Assembly: GCA_015057505.1 (NCBI GenBank)
Contig: SVEG01000001.1
Coordinates: 124,001-188,000 of the forward strand
Direction: 5' to 3'
Origin: Lachnospiraceae bacterium
GTDB taxonomy: Bacteria > Bacillota > Clostridia > Lachnospirales > Lachnospiraceae
Length of the DNA: 64,000 bases
The translations under genes and the position numbers were made by a program. The notes below the pieces were generated by a model. The model ran no database searches. It was not told where the DNA came from and saw nothing but the letters and a program-made list of their open reading frames with translations. Every line of letters begins with the position of its first letter. Position 1 is the stretch's first letter. Shown here one piece after another: positions 15,998 through 24,936 of this stretch.

Positions 15998-17266
15998 ATG
16001 AGAGCCGAAATAAAAGGCACTGATTTAAAAGGAGAAATTGCAGCGATTGCGTCAAAGTCGATGGCGCACCGTTATATGATATGTGCGGCTTTGGCAGATA
16101 CGCAGTCCTTTGTGGAGTGTCATTCGACGTCAGAGGACATAGAGGCCACCATCGCCTGTCTTACGGCACTTGGTGCACATTTTGAGAAAAAGAACAACGG
16201 TTATATGATAACGCCGATTGACAGGACGGTAATGCAGGAGAGCATGTCACTACCCTGCAAGGAGAGCGGTTCTACTTTTAGGTTTTTGCTTCCGGTTGCG
16301 GCAACCTTCGGCAAAGATATAGAGTTTTTGCAGGAGGGAAGACTACCGTTAAGACCACTGTCGCCTTTGTATGAAGAGATGACAAGTCACGGAGCAAGTA
16401 TGTCACCGCAGGGAGAGAATCCTTTTAAATGTGAGGGCAAGCTGACGGCAGGAACTTACAGACTTGCGGGCAATGTTACCTCGCAGTTCATAAGCGGACT
16501 TTTGTTCGCACTTCCGATGCTTGAGGGCGACAGCAGAATTGAGCTTACTTCTAAGCTTGAATCCAAGTTATATGTGGATATGACCTTGCAGGTAATCAGA
16601 TTGTTCGGAATCAGGCTCGATGTAGAGGATAACGTATATGTAATTCCGGGTAATCAGAAGTATCGTTCTCCTAAAGAAGGAATTGTTGAAGGTGACTGGT
16701 CCAATGCGGCGTTCTGGCTTTGTGCAGGAGCAATCGGTAAGAATCCTATCACTATGACAGGACTTGATGAAGATTCTCTTCAGGGAGATAAAGCAATCAT
16801 AAGAATTCTTAAGGAATTCGGAGCGGACATTAAGTCAGAGAACGGAAAGCTTACTGTTTCGACAGGGGTTCTGAAGGGCATCGACATTGATGCGGCAGAC
16901 ATTCCTGATCTTGTGCCGATAATGGCGGCAGTTGCGGCTGTGGCAGAGGGAAAGACCACTATATATAATGCTGAGCGACTCAGACTTAAGGAAAGCGACA
17001 GACTTAAAACTGTGTCAGAGACTCTTAACATTCTCGGCGCGGATGTAAGTGAGACAGATGACGGACTTGTGATTAACGGTAAGCAGGAGCTTGTCGGCGG
17101 CACGGTAAATGCATCGGGTGACCATCGAATTGCCATGATGGCGGCAATTGCGGCACTCAGATGTAAAAATGAAGTAATAATTGAAAATGCGGAGGCGGTT
17201 AACAAATCATACCCTGCATTTTTTGAGGACTATAACAGACTTTCGGGAAAGGTGGAATATAAGTAA
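15998..17266 (+). CDS. aroA: 3-phosphoshikimate 1-carboxyvinyltransferase (EPSP synthase)
   Basis: 422 residues, about the family length. It transfers enolpyruvyl from PEP to shikimate 3-phosphate. Landmarks: SKSMAHRYMICAAL near the N-terminus, KESGSTFRFLLPVA, EGRLPLRPLSPL, and RLRLKESDRL near the C-terminus followed by GDHRIAMMAAIAAL. Its stop overlaps the aroC start by one base (TAATG), indicating translational coupling. Confidence 0.95.
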   Translation: MRAEIKGTDLKGEIAAIASKSMAHRYMICAALADTQSFVECHSTSEDIEATIACLTALGAHFEKKNNGYMITPIDRTVMQESMSLPCKESGSTFRFLLPVAATFGKDIEFLQEGRLPLRPLSPLYEEMTSHGASMSPQGENPFKCEGKLTAGTYRLAGNVTSQFISGLLFALPMLEGDSRIELTSKLESKLYVDMTLQVIRLFGIRLDVEDNVYVIPGNQKYRSPKEGIVEGDWSNAAFWLCAGAIGKNPITMTGLDEDSLQGDKAIIRILKEFGADIKSENGKLTVSTGVLKGIDIDAADIPDLVPIMAAVAAVAEGKTTIYNAERLRLKESDRLKTVSETLNILGADVSETDDGLVINGKQELVGGTVNASGDHRIAMMAAIAALRCKNEVIIENAEAVNKSYPAFFEDYNRLSGKVEYK

Positions 17267-18354
17267 TGGCATCATCATTTGGTAATTCTATGAAGGTAAG
17301 TATATTCGGGCAGTCACATGCCAAAGCAATAGGTGTGACGATTGACGGTTTCCCGACAGGCTTTGAAATTGATTATGAAGAACTTGACAAATTTATGGAG
17401 AGAAGAGCACCGGGGCGCAATGCTTTTTCAACAGCGAGAAAAGAGCCCGACAAGCCTGAATTTGTTACAGGTGTGCTTGGCAATGTTACCTGTGGTGTAC
17501 CGGTTACGGCACTTATTTTTAATAAGGACCAGCATTCCAAGGACTATGAGAATCTTAAAGATGTTCCGAGACCGGGACATGCTGATTATACCGCACAGAT
17601 TAAGTACAAAGGTTTTCAGGATGTTGCGGGCGGAGGACATTTTTCAGGAAGAATGATGGCTCCCGTATGTATCGCGGGCGGAATGAGCTTGCAGTACCTT
17701 AAAAAACAGGGTATTGAAATTGCGGCACATATAAGCAGTATCGGTAATATAAGCGATGACAGAATCGATATGACCGACAAGGTTCAGAGCGAACTTTTAA
17801 AGGTTAAGGATAAGGAATTCCCTGTAATTAATGATGCGCAGGGTGAGAAGATGCAGGCGCTTATAGCAGAAGTTAAAAGTGAGCTTGATTCAATCGGCGG
17901 AACCATCGAGTGCTGTATTACAGGACTTCCCGCAGGCATCGGCGGACCGATGTTTGACGGTATCGAGAACAGAATCGCTGCGGCGATGTTCGGAGTTCCG
18001 GCAATTAAGGGAATTGAGTTTGGTAACGGCTTTGAGACCGCGACACTTAGAGGTTCCGAAAATAACGACAGCTTTTGCATAAAGGATAACGCTGTTGCCA
18101 CAAAGACCAATAATCACGGCGGAATCCTCGGTGGAATTTCTTCGGGCATGCCGATTGTATTCAGAGTGGCAGTTAAGCCTACACCGTCCATTGCCAAAGA
18201 GCAGGATAGCGTTAGACTTTCAACTATGACCGAAGAAAAGCTTGAAATTAAGGGCCGTCATGACCCGTGCATAGTACCGAGAGCGGTGCCGTGTATTGAA
18301 GCTGTTGCGGCGTTAGTTATTATGGATTTACTTTTGGAAGAGAGAGGATGCTAA
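17266..18354 (+). CDS. aroC: Chorismate synthase
   Basis: 362 residues. Reduced-FMN-dependent elimination of phosphate from EPSP to give chorismate. Conserved blocks: FGQSHAKAIGVTIDGFP, RRAPGRNAFSTAR, RPGHADYTAQIKY, GGGHFSGRMMAP and the C-terminal RHDPCIVPRAVPCIEA. It overlaps aroA by one base and is followed after one base by pheA. Confidence 0.95.
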   Translation: MASSFGNSMKVSIFGQSHAKAIGVTIDGFPTGFEIDYEELDKFMERRAPGRNAFSTARKEPDKPEFVTGVLGNVTCGVPVTALIFNKDQHSKDYENLKDVPRPGHADYTAQIKYKGFQDVAGGGHFSGRMMAPVCIAGGMSLQYLKKQGIEIAAHISSIGNISDDRIDMTDKVQSELLKVKDKEFPVINDAQGEKMQALIAEVKSELDSIGGTIECCITGLPAGIGGPMFDGIENRIAAAMFGVPAIKGIEFGNGFETATLRGSENNDSFCIKDNAVATKTNNHGGILGGISSGMPIVFRVAVKPTPSIAKEQDSVRLSTMTEEKLEIKGRHDPCIVPRAVPCIEAVAALVIMDLLLEERGC

Positions 18355-18355
18355 T

Positions 18356-19504
18356 ATGAGTCTTGATATTTACAGAAAACAGATAGATGAAATCGACAGT
18401 CAGTTACTTGATTTATTTGAGAGAAGAATGGAGCTTGCAAAGGACATTGCAGATTATAAGAAACAGAATAACCTGCCCGTGCTTGATGCTTCAAGAGAGA
18501 GAGCAAAGCTTTCGGATGTAACAAGCAAGGCAAGACCGGGAATGGAAGAATACGACCGTAATCTTTTTGCGGTTATGATGGATTTAAGCAAGGCTTATCA
18601 GGGCAGACTTAACAATACAAATGGCGGAATGACTGATTTTATTAAGAATGCTATCGCAGATAAAGCGAATCAGACGCTTCCTAAGCATACACTTATTGCG
18701 TGCCAGGGTGTGGAGGGTGCATACTCTCAGCTTGCGGCAGATAAGCTTTTTGGGGAAAACTCCAATATTATGTACATTTCCAACTTCGAAGGTGTTTTTG
18801 CGGCAGTGGATTCAGGAATGTGCAAATATGGTGTGCTTCCGCTTGAGAACAGTACTGCAGGTTCAGTTAACAAGATTTACGACCTTATGATGAAATACAA
18901 TTTCTACATTGTGAAGAGCCTTCGCCTTAAGGTTGACCACAATCTTCTTGTTAAACCCGGCACAAACGCAGAAGATATCAAGGAAATCTTTTCTCATGAG
19001 CAGGCTATATCACAGTGCAGTGAATATCTTAAGAAATATCCTAATGCACAGATTACAGTATGTGAAAATACTGCAGTTGCGGCAAAGATGGTTGCTTCAA
19101 GCGATAGAAACGATGTTGCGGCGATTTCTTCAAGAAACTGCGCAGGTTTATACGGCTTAAAATGTGTTGATTTTGCAATACAGGATAAGGAGAATAACCA
19201 TACAAGGTTTATCTGTATTTCAAAGGAGTTAGAGATTTACCCGGGTTCGGACCGTACGAGTGTTATGATGGCAATACCGCATAAGCCCGGTGAATTATAT
19301 AAGATTTTATCGAGATTTTATGCTCTAGGAATCAACCTTACCAAGCTTGAGAGCAGACCGATTCCGGAGAGAGATTTTGAGTTCATGTTTTATTTTGATT
19401 TGGAGACTTCAGTATATTCGGAAGAGTTTTTCCAGATAATGAATGAATTAAGCACATCCTGCGAGCAGTTCAAGTACCTTGGAAGCTACGTGGAGGTAGT
19501 ATAA
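18356..19504 (+). CDS. pheA: Bifunctional chorismate mutase / prephenate dehydratase
   Basis: 382 residues. The N-terminal ~85 residues are an AroQ-type chorismate mutase (YRKQIDEIDSQLLDLFERR). Prephenate dehydratase follows (YSQLAADKLF, VLPLENSTAGSV, and the NHTRFI motif with the catalytic Thr). A C-terminal ACT domain has GELYKILSRFYALGINLTKL and the Phe-binding ESRP motif, so feedback inhibition by phenylalanine is expected. It directs chorismate to phenylpyruvate. Its presence inside the operon explains why Phe codons dominate the leader peptide. No prephenate dehydrogenase (Tyr branch) is in the operon. Confidence 0.95.
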   Translation: MSLDIYRKQIDEIDSQLLDLFERRMELAKDIADYKKQNNLPVLDASRERAKLSDVTSKARPGMEEYDRNLFAVMMDLSKAYQGRLNNTNGGMTDFIKNAIADKANQTLPKHTLIACQGVEGAYSQLAADKLFGENSNIMYISNFEGVFAAVDSGMCKYGVLPLENSTAGSVNKIYDLMMKYNFYIVKSLRLKVDHNLLVKPGTNAEDIKEIFSHEQAISQCSEYLKKYPNAQITVCENTAVAAKMVASSDRNDVAAISSRNCAGLYGLKCVDFAIQDKENNHTRFICISKELEIYPGSDRTSVMMAIPHKPGELYKILSRFYALGINLTKLESRPIPERDFEFMFYFDLETSVYSEEFFQIMNELSTSCEQFKYLGSYVEVV

Positions 19505-20724
19505 TGAAGTGCGGACTTTTGGGTGAAAAATTAGGACACAGTTTTTCACCGCAGATTCACGGAAAACTTGGCGAGTACGAGTATCTGTTGTACGAAAAAC
19601 AACCGGAGGAGCTCGAGAGCTTTCTTACAGACGAAGCGGCAAATCCGTGGCAGGGTCTTAATGTTACAATTCCCTATAAGAAGGATGTAATGAAATACTG
19701 TGATAACCTTTCGGAGCGTGCGCAGAGAATAGGAAGTGTTAATACGCTTGTACGCCGTGACGGCATAATAACAGGCGACAATACCGACTACTACGGCTTC
19801 CTTTGTATGGTTAAAAAGCTTGGGGTAAGTGTTGCAGGCAAGAAAGCACTTATACTAGGTAACGGTGGTGCCGCACTTCCTGTAAAGGCAGTTCTTGAAG
19901 ATGAAAATGCCGGAGAGATTATTATTATCTCAAGAAGCGGCGAGAATAATTATGAGAATATCGGAAAACATGCAGATGCAGAGATTATCGTTAACACGAC
20001 ACCTCTCGGAATGTATCCTAATGTCGGTAAAAAAGCAATAAAGCTTAGTGAATTTCCTAAATGTGAGGCAGTATTTGACCTTATATTTAATCCGCTTAAG
20101 ACTGCGCTTATGTTAGAAGCAGAGGAACTTAATGTGCCGCATATGGATGGTCTTTTGATGCTTGTGGCGCAGGCAAAGAAAGCAAGCGAGATATTCCGCG
20201 ATATTACGATAGACGATTCTGTGATTGAAGAGATAACAGCCGACATAAGAAAAGAAGTTATGAATGTCGTACTTATCGGAATGCCCGGTTGTGGCAAATC
20301 CACAATAGGTAAGCTTCTGGCAGAGAAGCTTGGTAAGAATTTTGTAGATTTGGACGAAGTAATTGTAGAGCGTGCCGGCATGAGTATTCCTGAGATTTTC
20401 GCCGCGCAGGGCGAGAAGGAATTCAGAAGGATTGAAGCAGAAGTTGTAGCAGATATCTGTAAGGAAAAAGGACAGGTTATTTCAACAGGCGGCGGTGTCG
20501 TTACAGTGGCGGATAATAAACATCCGCTTCGCCAGAATGCAGTAGTGATTTTTATCGAGAGAGAACTTTCGGAACTTGGCACAAAGGGCAGACCGCTTTC
20601 CTTAAGCAGACCTTTGCAGGATATATATAATGAGCGAATTGACGCTTATAATTCATGGAGTGATTATAAAGTAAGCAATATAGATATTAATGAAACTGTT
20701 GCAAAGATACAGGAGGTACTTTAA
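19504..20724 (+). CDS. aroEK: Shikimate dehydrogenase - shikimate kinase fusion
   Basis: 406 residues. Residues 1-~250 are AroE: LGHSFSPQIHGKLG, NVTIPYKKDV with the catalytic Lys, GDNTDYYGF with the catalytic Asp, and the dinucleotide motif LGNGGAALPV. Residues ~255-406 are AroK: Walker A GMPGCGKST, DLDEVIVERAGMSIPEIF, STGGGVVT and the lid KGRPLSLSRP. It provides two consecutive steps in one chain. The start ATG overlaps the pheA stop by one base. Such fusions occur in Lachnospiraceae relatives; here it replaces separate aroE and aroK genes. Confidence 0.94.
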   Translation: MKCGLLGEKLGHSFSPQIHGKLGEYEYLLYEKQPEELESFLTDEAANPWQGLNVTIPYKKDVMKYCDNLSERAQRIGSVNTLVRRDGIITGDNTDYYGFLCMVKKLGVSVAGKKALILGNGGAALPVKAVLEDENAGEIIIISRSGENNYENIGKHADAEIIVNTTPLGMYPNVGKKAIKLSEFPKCEAVFDLIFNPLKTALMLEAEELNVPHMDGLLMLVAQAKKASEIFRDITIDDSVIEEITADIRKEVMNVVLIGMPGCGKSTIGKLLAEKLGKNFVDLDEVIVERAGMSIPEIFAAQGEKEFRRIEAEVVADICKEKGQVISTGGGVVTVADNKHPLRQNAVVIFIERELSELGTKGRPLSLSRPLQDIYNERIDAYNSWSDYKVSNIDINETVAKIQEVL

Positions 20725-21153
20725 ATGAAATTACTTGTTATTAACGGACCGAATCTTAATATGCTCGGTATCAGAGAACCTGATATTTATGGTAAAGAGA
20801 CATATGCAAGCCTTCTTGAATACATAGGAGATATCTGCGAAGAGAAAGGTATAGAGGTTGACTTTTTTCAGTCAAATCATGAGGGCGCAATTGTGGACAG
20901 AATCCAGCAGGCATACAAGAAGGAAGATGCCATTGTAATCAACCCTGCCGCATATACACATACCAGTATTGCAATTCCCGATGCCATAAAGGCAGTTGGA
21001 ATTCCGGCAGTTGAGGTACATCTTTCAGATATTTCAAAACGTGAAGCGTACAGACAGATTTCTTACGTGTCCGATGTGGCTGTGAAGACTATTTACGGCA
21101 AAGGCTTTGAAGGATACAAAGAAGCCATAGAATACCTTGAGAAAAGTTTATAA
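20725..21153 (+). CDS. aroQ: 3-dehydroquinate dehydratase, type II
   Basis: 142 residues. It dehydrates 3-dehydroquinate by the type II mechanism. Conserved: INGPNLNMLGIREPDIYG with the catalytic loop residues (Arg, Tyr), FFQSNHEGAIVDRIQQA, NPAAYTHTSIAI, and VEVHLSDISKREAYR with the catalytic His region. Last gene of the operon, immediately after aroEK. With it, all seven steps to chorismate are encoded in the operon. Confidence 0.95.
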   Translation: MKLLVINGPNLNMLGIREPDIYGKETYASLLEYIGDICEEKGIEVDFFQSNHEGAIVDRIQQAYKKEDAIVINPAAYTHTSIAIPDAIKAVGIPAVEVHLSDISKREAYRQISYVSDVAVKTIYGKGFEGYKEAIEYLEKSL

Positions 21154-21189
21154 TTTCCCGTAAAATGCGGAAACTTAAGGGTAAAAACA

Positions 21190-21218
21190 TTGACAACAAA
21201 ATTTTGACATGATATTCT
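21190..21218 (+). promoter_or_regulatory. Promoter of degV
   Basis: TTGACA (21190-21195), 17-base spacer, TATTCT (21213-21218), close to the SigA consensus. The predicted start site (~21225) coincides with the base of a hairpin. Confidence 0.7.
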
Positions 21219-21225
21219 AGAAGAG

Positions 21226-21251
21226 GGGTTAGCATTGCTAACCCTAATTTT
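21226..21251 (+). terminator. Hairpin with T run: aro operon terminator and/or 5' end hairpin of the degV mRNA
   Basis: GGGTTAGC / GCTAACCC (8 bp, 3-base loop), then TAATTTTTA. It would end read-through from aroQ and would also be the first structure in the degV transcript. Confidence 0.65.
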
Positions 21252-21272
21252 TAATATAGTATGGGAGAAGTT

Positions 21273-22137
21273 ATGGAAAATTTTAAGATTATTACCGATT
21301 CATGTTGTGATTTAACACCAACTTTAGTAGAGGAACTCGACTTAGATGTTGTTGAGTTGTCCGTATTGATTAATGATAAAGTATATGTTAACTATCTTGA
21401 TGAGAGAGAGATTAGCTTTAAGGATTATTACGAGTTGCTTCGCAACGGTTCTCTTGGTAAGACATCTGCTCCTAATGTATTTGATTTTACTAATGCTATG
21501 GAGCCGTATCTTAAAGAAGGCAGAGATGTTTTGTACCTTGGATTTTCATCAGGTTTAAGTGCAACTTATAATTCAAGTGTAATAGCGGTTGAAGAACTTC
21601 AGGAAAAATATCCCGAGCGTAAGATTATTACAATTGATACTTTGTGTGCATCTATGGGACAGGGACTTATCGTTTATCTTGCGGCAAAGAAGAAGGCAGA
21701 AGGTGCTTCAATTGAAGAAGTTGCTGAATATGTAGAGAACATTAAGCTTAATATTGCTCACTGGTTTACGGTAGATGATCTTAATCATCTTAAACGTGGT
21801 GGTCGTGTTTCTGCTGTTGCAGCGACATTTGGTACAATTCTTAACATTAAGCCGGTATTGCATGTTGATAATGAAGGCCGTCTCGTGCCGGTAGAGAAGG
21901 TGCGTGGACGTAAGGCGTCAATCAACGGTTTGCTCAAGGTAATAAAAGAGACTATAACTGACAAGAGTGTAGCATTTATCAGCCATGGTGATTGTTGACG
22001 AGGCTAAGTATCTTGCTGATAAGATTACTGAAGAAGTCGGTGTTGAGGATATAAAGATTAATTTCATCGGTCCGGTTATCGGTACACATTCCGGCCCCGG
22101 CACAATAGCATTGTTTTTCGTAGGAACTGAACGATAA
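21273..22137 (+). pseudogene. DegV-family protein, reading frame broken near 21996
   Basis: DegV proteins bind fatty acids; FakB members supply the FakA kinase. From the ATG at 21273 (SD GGGAG) the frame gives ITDSCCDLTPTLVEELDL, GFSSGLSATYNSS, IDTLCASMGQGL, LKRGGRVSAVAAT and LNIKPVL, then SHGDC and a TGA at 21996-21998, about 45 residues short. The missing C-terminus (DEAKYLADKITEE ... GPVIGTHSGPGTIALFF) continues in the +1 frame from 21997 to a TAA at 22135-22137. GTHSGPG is the usual DegV ending. One extra base, or two missing bases, at GATTGTTGACGAG explains it. True mutation, sequence error and recoding at UGU UGA C are all possible; I see no strong SD-like stimulator. Confidence 0.8.
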
Positions 22138-22162
22138 TAGTAGGAAGGAAAAGTGATACATA

Positions 22163-22738
22163 ATGGAGACCGGTAAACGAACCTCCGTTAAGCAGAAGCT
22201 GATTCTTGCGGGAATTGAAGAGATAGAAGAACAGGGCATCCAGAATTTTTCGATGCGCCGTGTGGCATCCAGATGCGATGTTTCATGTGCTGCACCGTAT
22301 AAGCATTTTGTGGATAAGAATGATTTTATAATGTCAATTGTCCAGTATATCAACCATGAATGGAATATTATTCAGAGGGAGATATCAGATAATGCGGGTC
22401 CCGATCTTAAAGAACTGATTATTGATATATGTATGGCATATATTAAGTTCTTAATTGATAACCCACAGTTTCGTTCAATAATAATGTTAAAAGATGTCAA
22501 TATGCCGAAGGAGTTTCAGCGTGAGCGACTGAGGCTCAGCAATACGTCAGGAATACTTGTGAAAAAATATTGTAAGCAGGTTAATATGCCAGAGGATGTA
22601 ATGAAGCGTAAGTTATATATTGTGCGTTCGCTTATATACGGAGCTGCACTCATGGTGGATAATGGAGAACTCCAGTATAATGATGAATTGTTTGCTCAGG
22701 TAAGATGGGCGATTAATAGAGAATTTGAGATAGAATAA
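22163..22738 (+). CDS. TetR/AcrR-family transcriptional regulator
   Basis: 191 residues. The N-terminal HTH is clear (GIQNFSMRRVASRCDVSCAAPYKHFVDKNDF); the C-terminal helical domain has no recognised ligand motif. It starts 26 bases after the broken degV frame, so they are probably co-transcribed. A very strong terminator follows. Confidence 0.85.
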   Translation: METGKRTSVKQKLILAGIEEIEEQGIQNFSMRRVASRCDVSCAAPYKHFVDKNDFIMSIVQYINHEWNIIQREISDNAGPDLKELIIDICMAYIKFLIDNPQFRSIIMLKDVNMPKEFQRERLRLSNTSGILVKKYCKQVNMPEDVMKRKLYIVRSLIYGAALMVDNGELQYNDELFAQVRWAINREFEIE

Positions 22739-22752
22739 AGCCGCGCAAGGGT

Positions 22753-22810
22753 AAAAAGATAAACAGGCGTGAAAGAGCATTTATGTTCTTTCACGCCTGT
22801 TTATCTTTTT
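22753..22810. terminator. Long bidirectional terminator hairpin
   Basis: A perfect 24-bp inverted repeat: AAAAAGATAAACAGGCGTG and onward at 22753-22776 pairs with the segment ending in TTTTT at 22810, and further inner pairs (GAGCAT/ATGTTC) leave almost no loop. An A run in front and a T run behind allow termination on both strands. It isolates the TetR gene from the LytTR locus. Confidence 0.9.
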
Positions 22811-22827
22811 GCACTTATGAGCTTCAT

Positions 22828-22858
22828 ACCACTTGCGAAAAAAAGTGACCGTTGGCTA
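22828..22858 (+). promoter_or_regulatory. Candidate LytTR-type binding site upstream of the LytTR regulator gene
   Basis: Two related 9-mers, ACCACTTGC (22828) and ACCGTTGGC (22848), lie 20 bases apart on the same strand with an A-rich spacer, resembling the paired direct repeats bound by LytTR proteins. A closely similar 31-bp segment (26 of 31 positions identical) lies at 24936-24966 before the transporter operon. Confidence 0.65.
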
Positions 22859-22876
22859 CAAAATAAGTGAAAAAGA

Positions 22877-22913
22877 CTCCATCTTATGTTATCTTAATAA
22901 CATAAGAATGGAG
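22877..22913 (+). promoter_or_regulatory. Hairpin that sequesters the ribosome binding site of the LytTR regulator
   Basis: CTCCATCTTATGTTAT (22877-22892) pairs with ATAACATAAG (22897-22906) and ATGGAG (22908-22913) with one bulged A and a CTTA loop, about 16 bp in all. The GGAG inside the 3' arm is the only SD before the TTG start at 22922, so the stem would hide it in the mRNA. Confidence 0.6.
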
Positions 22914-22921
22914 TGATTGTT

Positions 22922-23632
22922 TTGCTTAGTATTGCAATATGTGATGATTCAAAAGAATCCAGAGATACAATAAAAACTTATGTTGAAAAATTTTTTGCGG
23001 AAAAAGCATATATATACAAGCTGTCAGAGTTTGCTTCAGGAGAAGAGCTTCTTGCCGATGAGACATCAGATATAGTATTACTTGATGTTGAAATGGCAGG
23101 TATTGATGGAGTAGAAGTTAAGAATAAGCTCAAATACGATAGTAAAACGCGCATAATTTTTGTTACAAGTCATAGTGAAGTTATGGCAGAGGCATTTGGC
23201 GCAAATGTAATTGGTTTTCTTACAAAGCCTATTGATTATAAAATGCTTTCGGGGAAATTAGAAGAGGCGGTGGCAGGATATAGCAGAGACAGCCGTTATA
23301 TTACGATAGAGTCATCCGGGAATGTGTATAAGGCAGAAAAAATACTTTTAATGGATATTGTATATATTAAGTCTGATGACAGATATACGGAGATAATAGT
23401 TAACGATGGCAGACAGATCTTTTCGGATAAAGGCATAGGAAGCTATGAACAGGAGCTTAAAGAAGATTTTGGATTGGCAAGCAGATCCTGCCTGGTTAAT
23501 TTTAGATATGTAAAAGCTATTGATAAGAATATTAAATTGAAGACAGAAGAGAGTGTCAGTCTTAGTCGACGCAGGGTTAAGGCGTTTAAAGAGCAGTATA
23601 GAGAATATGTGAAAAGGCAGGTTTTTATATAA
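22922..23632 (+). CDS. LytTR-family response regulator
   Basis: 236 residues from a TTG start 8 bases after GGAG; an in-frame GTG at 22913 would overlap that SD. A receiver domain (SIAICDDSKESRD acidic pocket, DIVLLDVEMAGIDG with the phospho-acceptor Asp, FVTSHSE, FLTKPID with the conserved Lys) is followed by a LytTR DNA-binding domain (YITIESSGNVYKAEKILLMD, IVYIKSDDRYTEI, SRSCLVNFRYVKAID). It is coupled to the kinase gene by a one-base overlap (TAATG). The paired box upstream suggests autoregulation. Confidence 0.92.
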   Translation: MLSIAICDDSKESRDTIKTYVEKFFAEKAYIYKLSEFASGEELLADETSDIVLLDVEMAGIDGVEVKNKLKYDSKTRIIFVTSHSEVMAEAFGANVIGFLTKPIDYKMLSGKLEEAVAGYSRDSRYITIESSGNVYKAEKILLMDIVYIKSDDRYTEIIVNDGRQIFSDKGIGSYEQELKEDFGLASRSCLVNFRYVKAIDKNIKLKTEESVSLSRRRVKAFKEQYREYVKRQVFI

Positions 23633-24936
23633 TGGAATTGATAGCACATATGTTAGCGACAATAGAGACAATTGTTTTTCTGCATATAATAATGCGGGTT
23701 AGCATGCACAAAAATAAATCCAGGCTTTCGGTGGCCTGGGTTATTTTGATATGTGCGGATATATATTATACATACGCATCAGACAGAATGCTTGGTCTGG
23801 TACTTGGCAATATATGCGGAAATACACTGGGAGTTGTTCTGCTGCTTGATGAGGATATATCAGATGGGATTATAAAGAAGATATTCGCTGCGGTATATGT
23901 GCGATTTTTGCATATACCGATTGCATTTTTGCTGTTCGTGTTAAAAAAAGCGTCAGGGCTTGCTATTGAAGAAAATGTTGAAAAAACTATATGGGCGACA
24001 ATCGGTATATTGATTATTTGCTTTGCAGGAAGATTAATGGAAAAGAAAATATTGCTTACTTCGTATATAAAGCAAATTTCAAAAGAATATTACTGTATAT
24101 CGGCAGTATTTGGCTTGGCAGTTGGTTTTATTTTTTATTATATCAAGGAAGTTTGCAAGGATGTTGATACTAAAATACAGTGGTTATTGTGGCTTGTGAT
24201 TTTAATAATCGGAATATTTGTGTATTTGTTCGGATTTGGATTTGCGGTAGCTATGTTACGCGGAAGGCTTTATAAGTCCGAGAGTGAAGCCAAGGACAAG
24301 TATCTTAGATTGTCAAAAAGCTATTATGAAGAGTTATCCGATAACATTAAAGAAGTACGGCGAATGAAGCATGATATGAACGCACATATAAATGCTATTG
24401 GTAGTTTTGTAATGAGCGAAAATATGGAGTCTGCAAAAAAATACTTTGCTGAAATTAAAACACATTACGATATGCGGAAATTAAAAATTATAGATGTTGG
24501 CAATATTTTTGTCAGTGCAATACTTACGGAGGAATGGCAGCACCTGGATGAGTCAGAAAATATTATTATAGATTGTGAGGGAACGCTTCCGGAGAAATTG
24601 CAGGTATCTGATTTTGTATTATGTACGATTTTTTCTAATTTGGTTGCCAATAGTATAGAAGCATGCAAAATGCTTAAAAGCAGTAAAAGAGTAATTAAAA
24701 TCAGGCTTAAAGAATATGACAACAATTTGGCTGTCATATTTGAAAATCCGGTTGAGTGGGAAGTGGATGCAGACAACTTGGGAATGCATACATCAAAGTC
24801 TGATGCAGGTAATCACGGATACGGACTTTATAATGTGAGAAATGTGGTAGAGCATTGTAACGGAGAGATTCATGCAGAGGTTACTGAAGACAAATTTAAA
24901 ATAAGTATTTTTATACCGGGCAAACCTGATTTTTGA
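23632..24936 (+). CDS. Sensor histidine kinase, AgrC/GHKL type
   Basis: 434 residues. The N-terminal ~220 residues are hydrophobic with about six transmembrane helices, as in the peptide-sensing kinases AgrC and ComD. The H-box RRMKHDMNAHINAIGSF carries the phosphorylated His, and the GHKL ATPase has NSIEAC (N-box) and GNHGYGLYNVRNVVE. It is the partner of the preceding LytTR regulator. No pheromone precursor gene is evident beside it, so the signal is unknown. Confidence 0.9.
   Translation: MELIAHMLATIETIVFLHIIMRVSMHKNKSRLSVAWVILICADIYYTYASDRMLGLVLGNICGNTLGVVLLLDEDISDGIIKKIFAAVYVRFLHIPIAFLLFVLKKASGLAIEENVEKTIWATIGILIICFAGRLMEKKILLTSYIKQISKEYYCISAVFGLAVGFIFYYIKEVCKDVDTKIQWLLWLVILIIGIFVYLFGFGFAVAMLRGRLYKSESEAKDKYLRLSKSYYEELSDNIKEVRRMKHDMNAHINAIGSFVMSENMESAKKYFAEIKTHYDMRKLKIIDVGNIFVSAILTEEWQHLDESENIIIDCEGTLPEKLQVSDFVLCTIFSNLVANSIEACKMLKSSKRVIKIRLKEYDNNLAVIFENPVEWEVDADNLGMHTSKSDAGNHGYGLYNVRNVVEHCNGEIHAEVTEDKFKISIFIPGKPDF

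Noticed and set aside
22877-22913. The palindrome before the LytTR gene as a transcription terminator
   Set aside because: There is no T run after the stem, and the SD lies inside the 3' arm; a regulatory hairpin or operator fits better.
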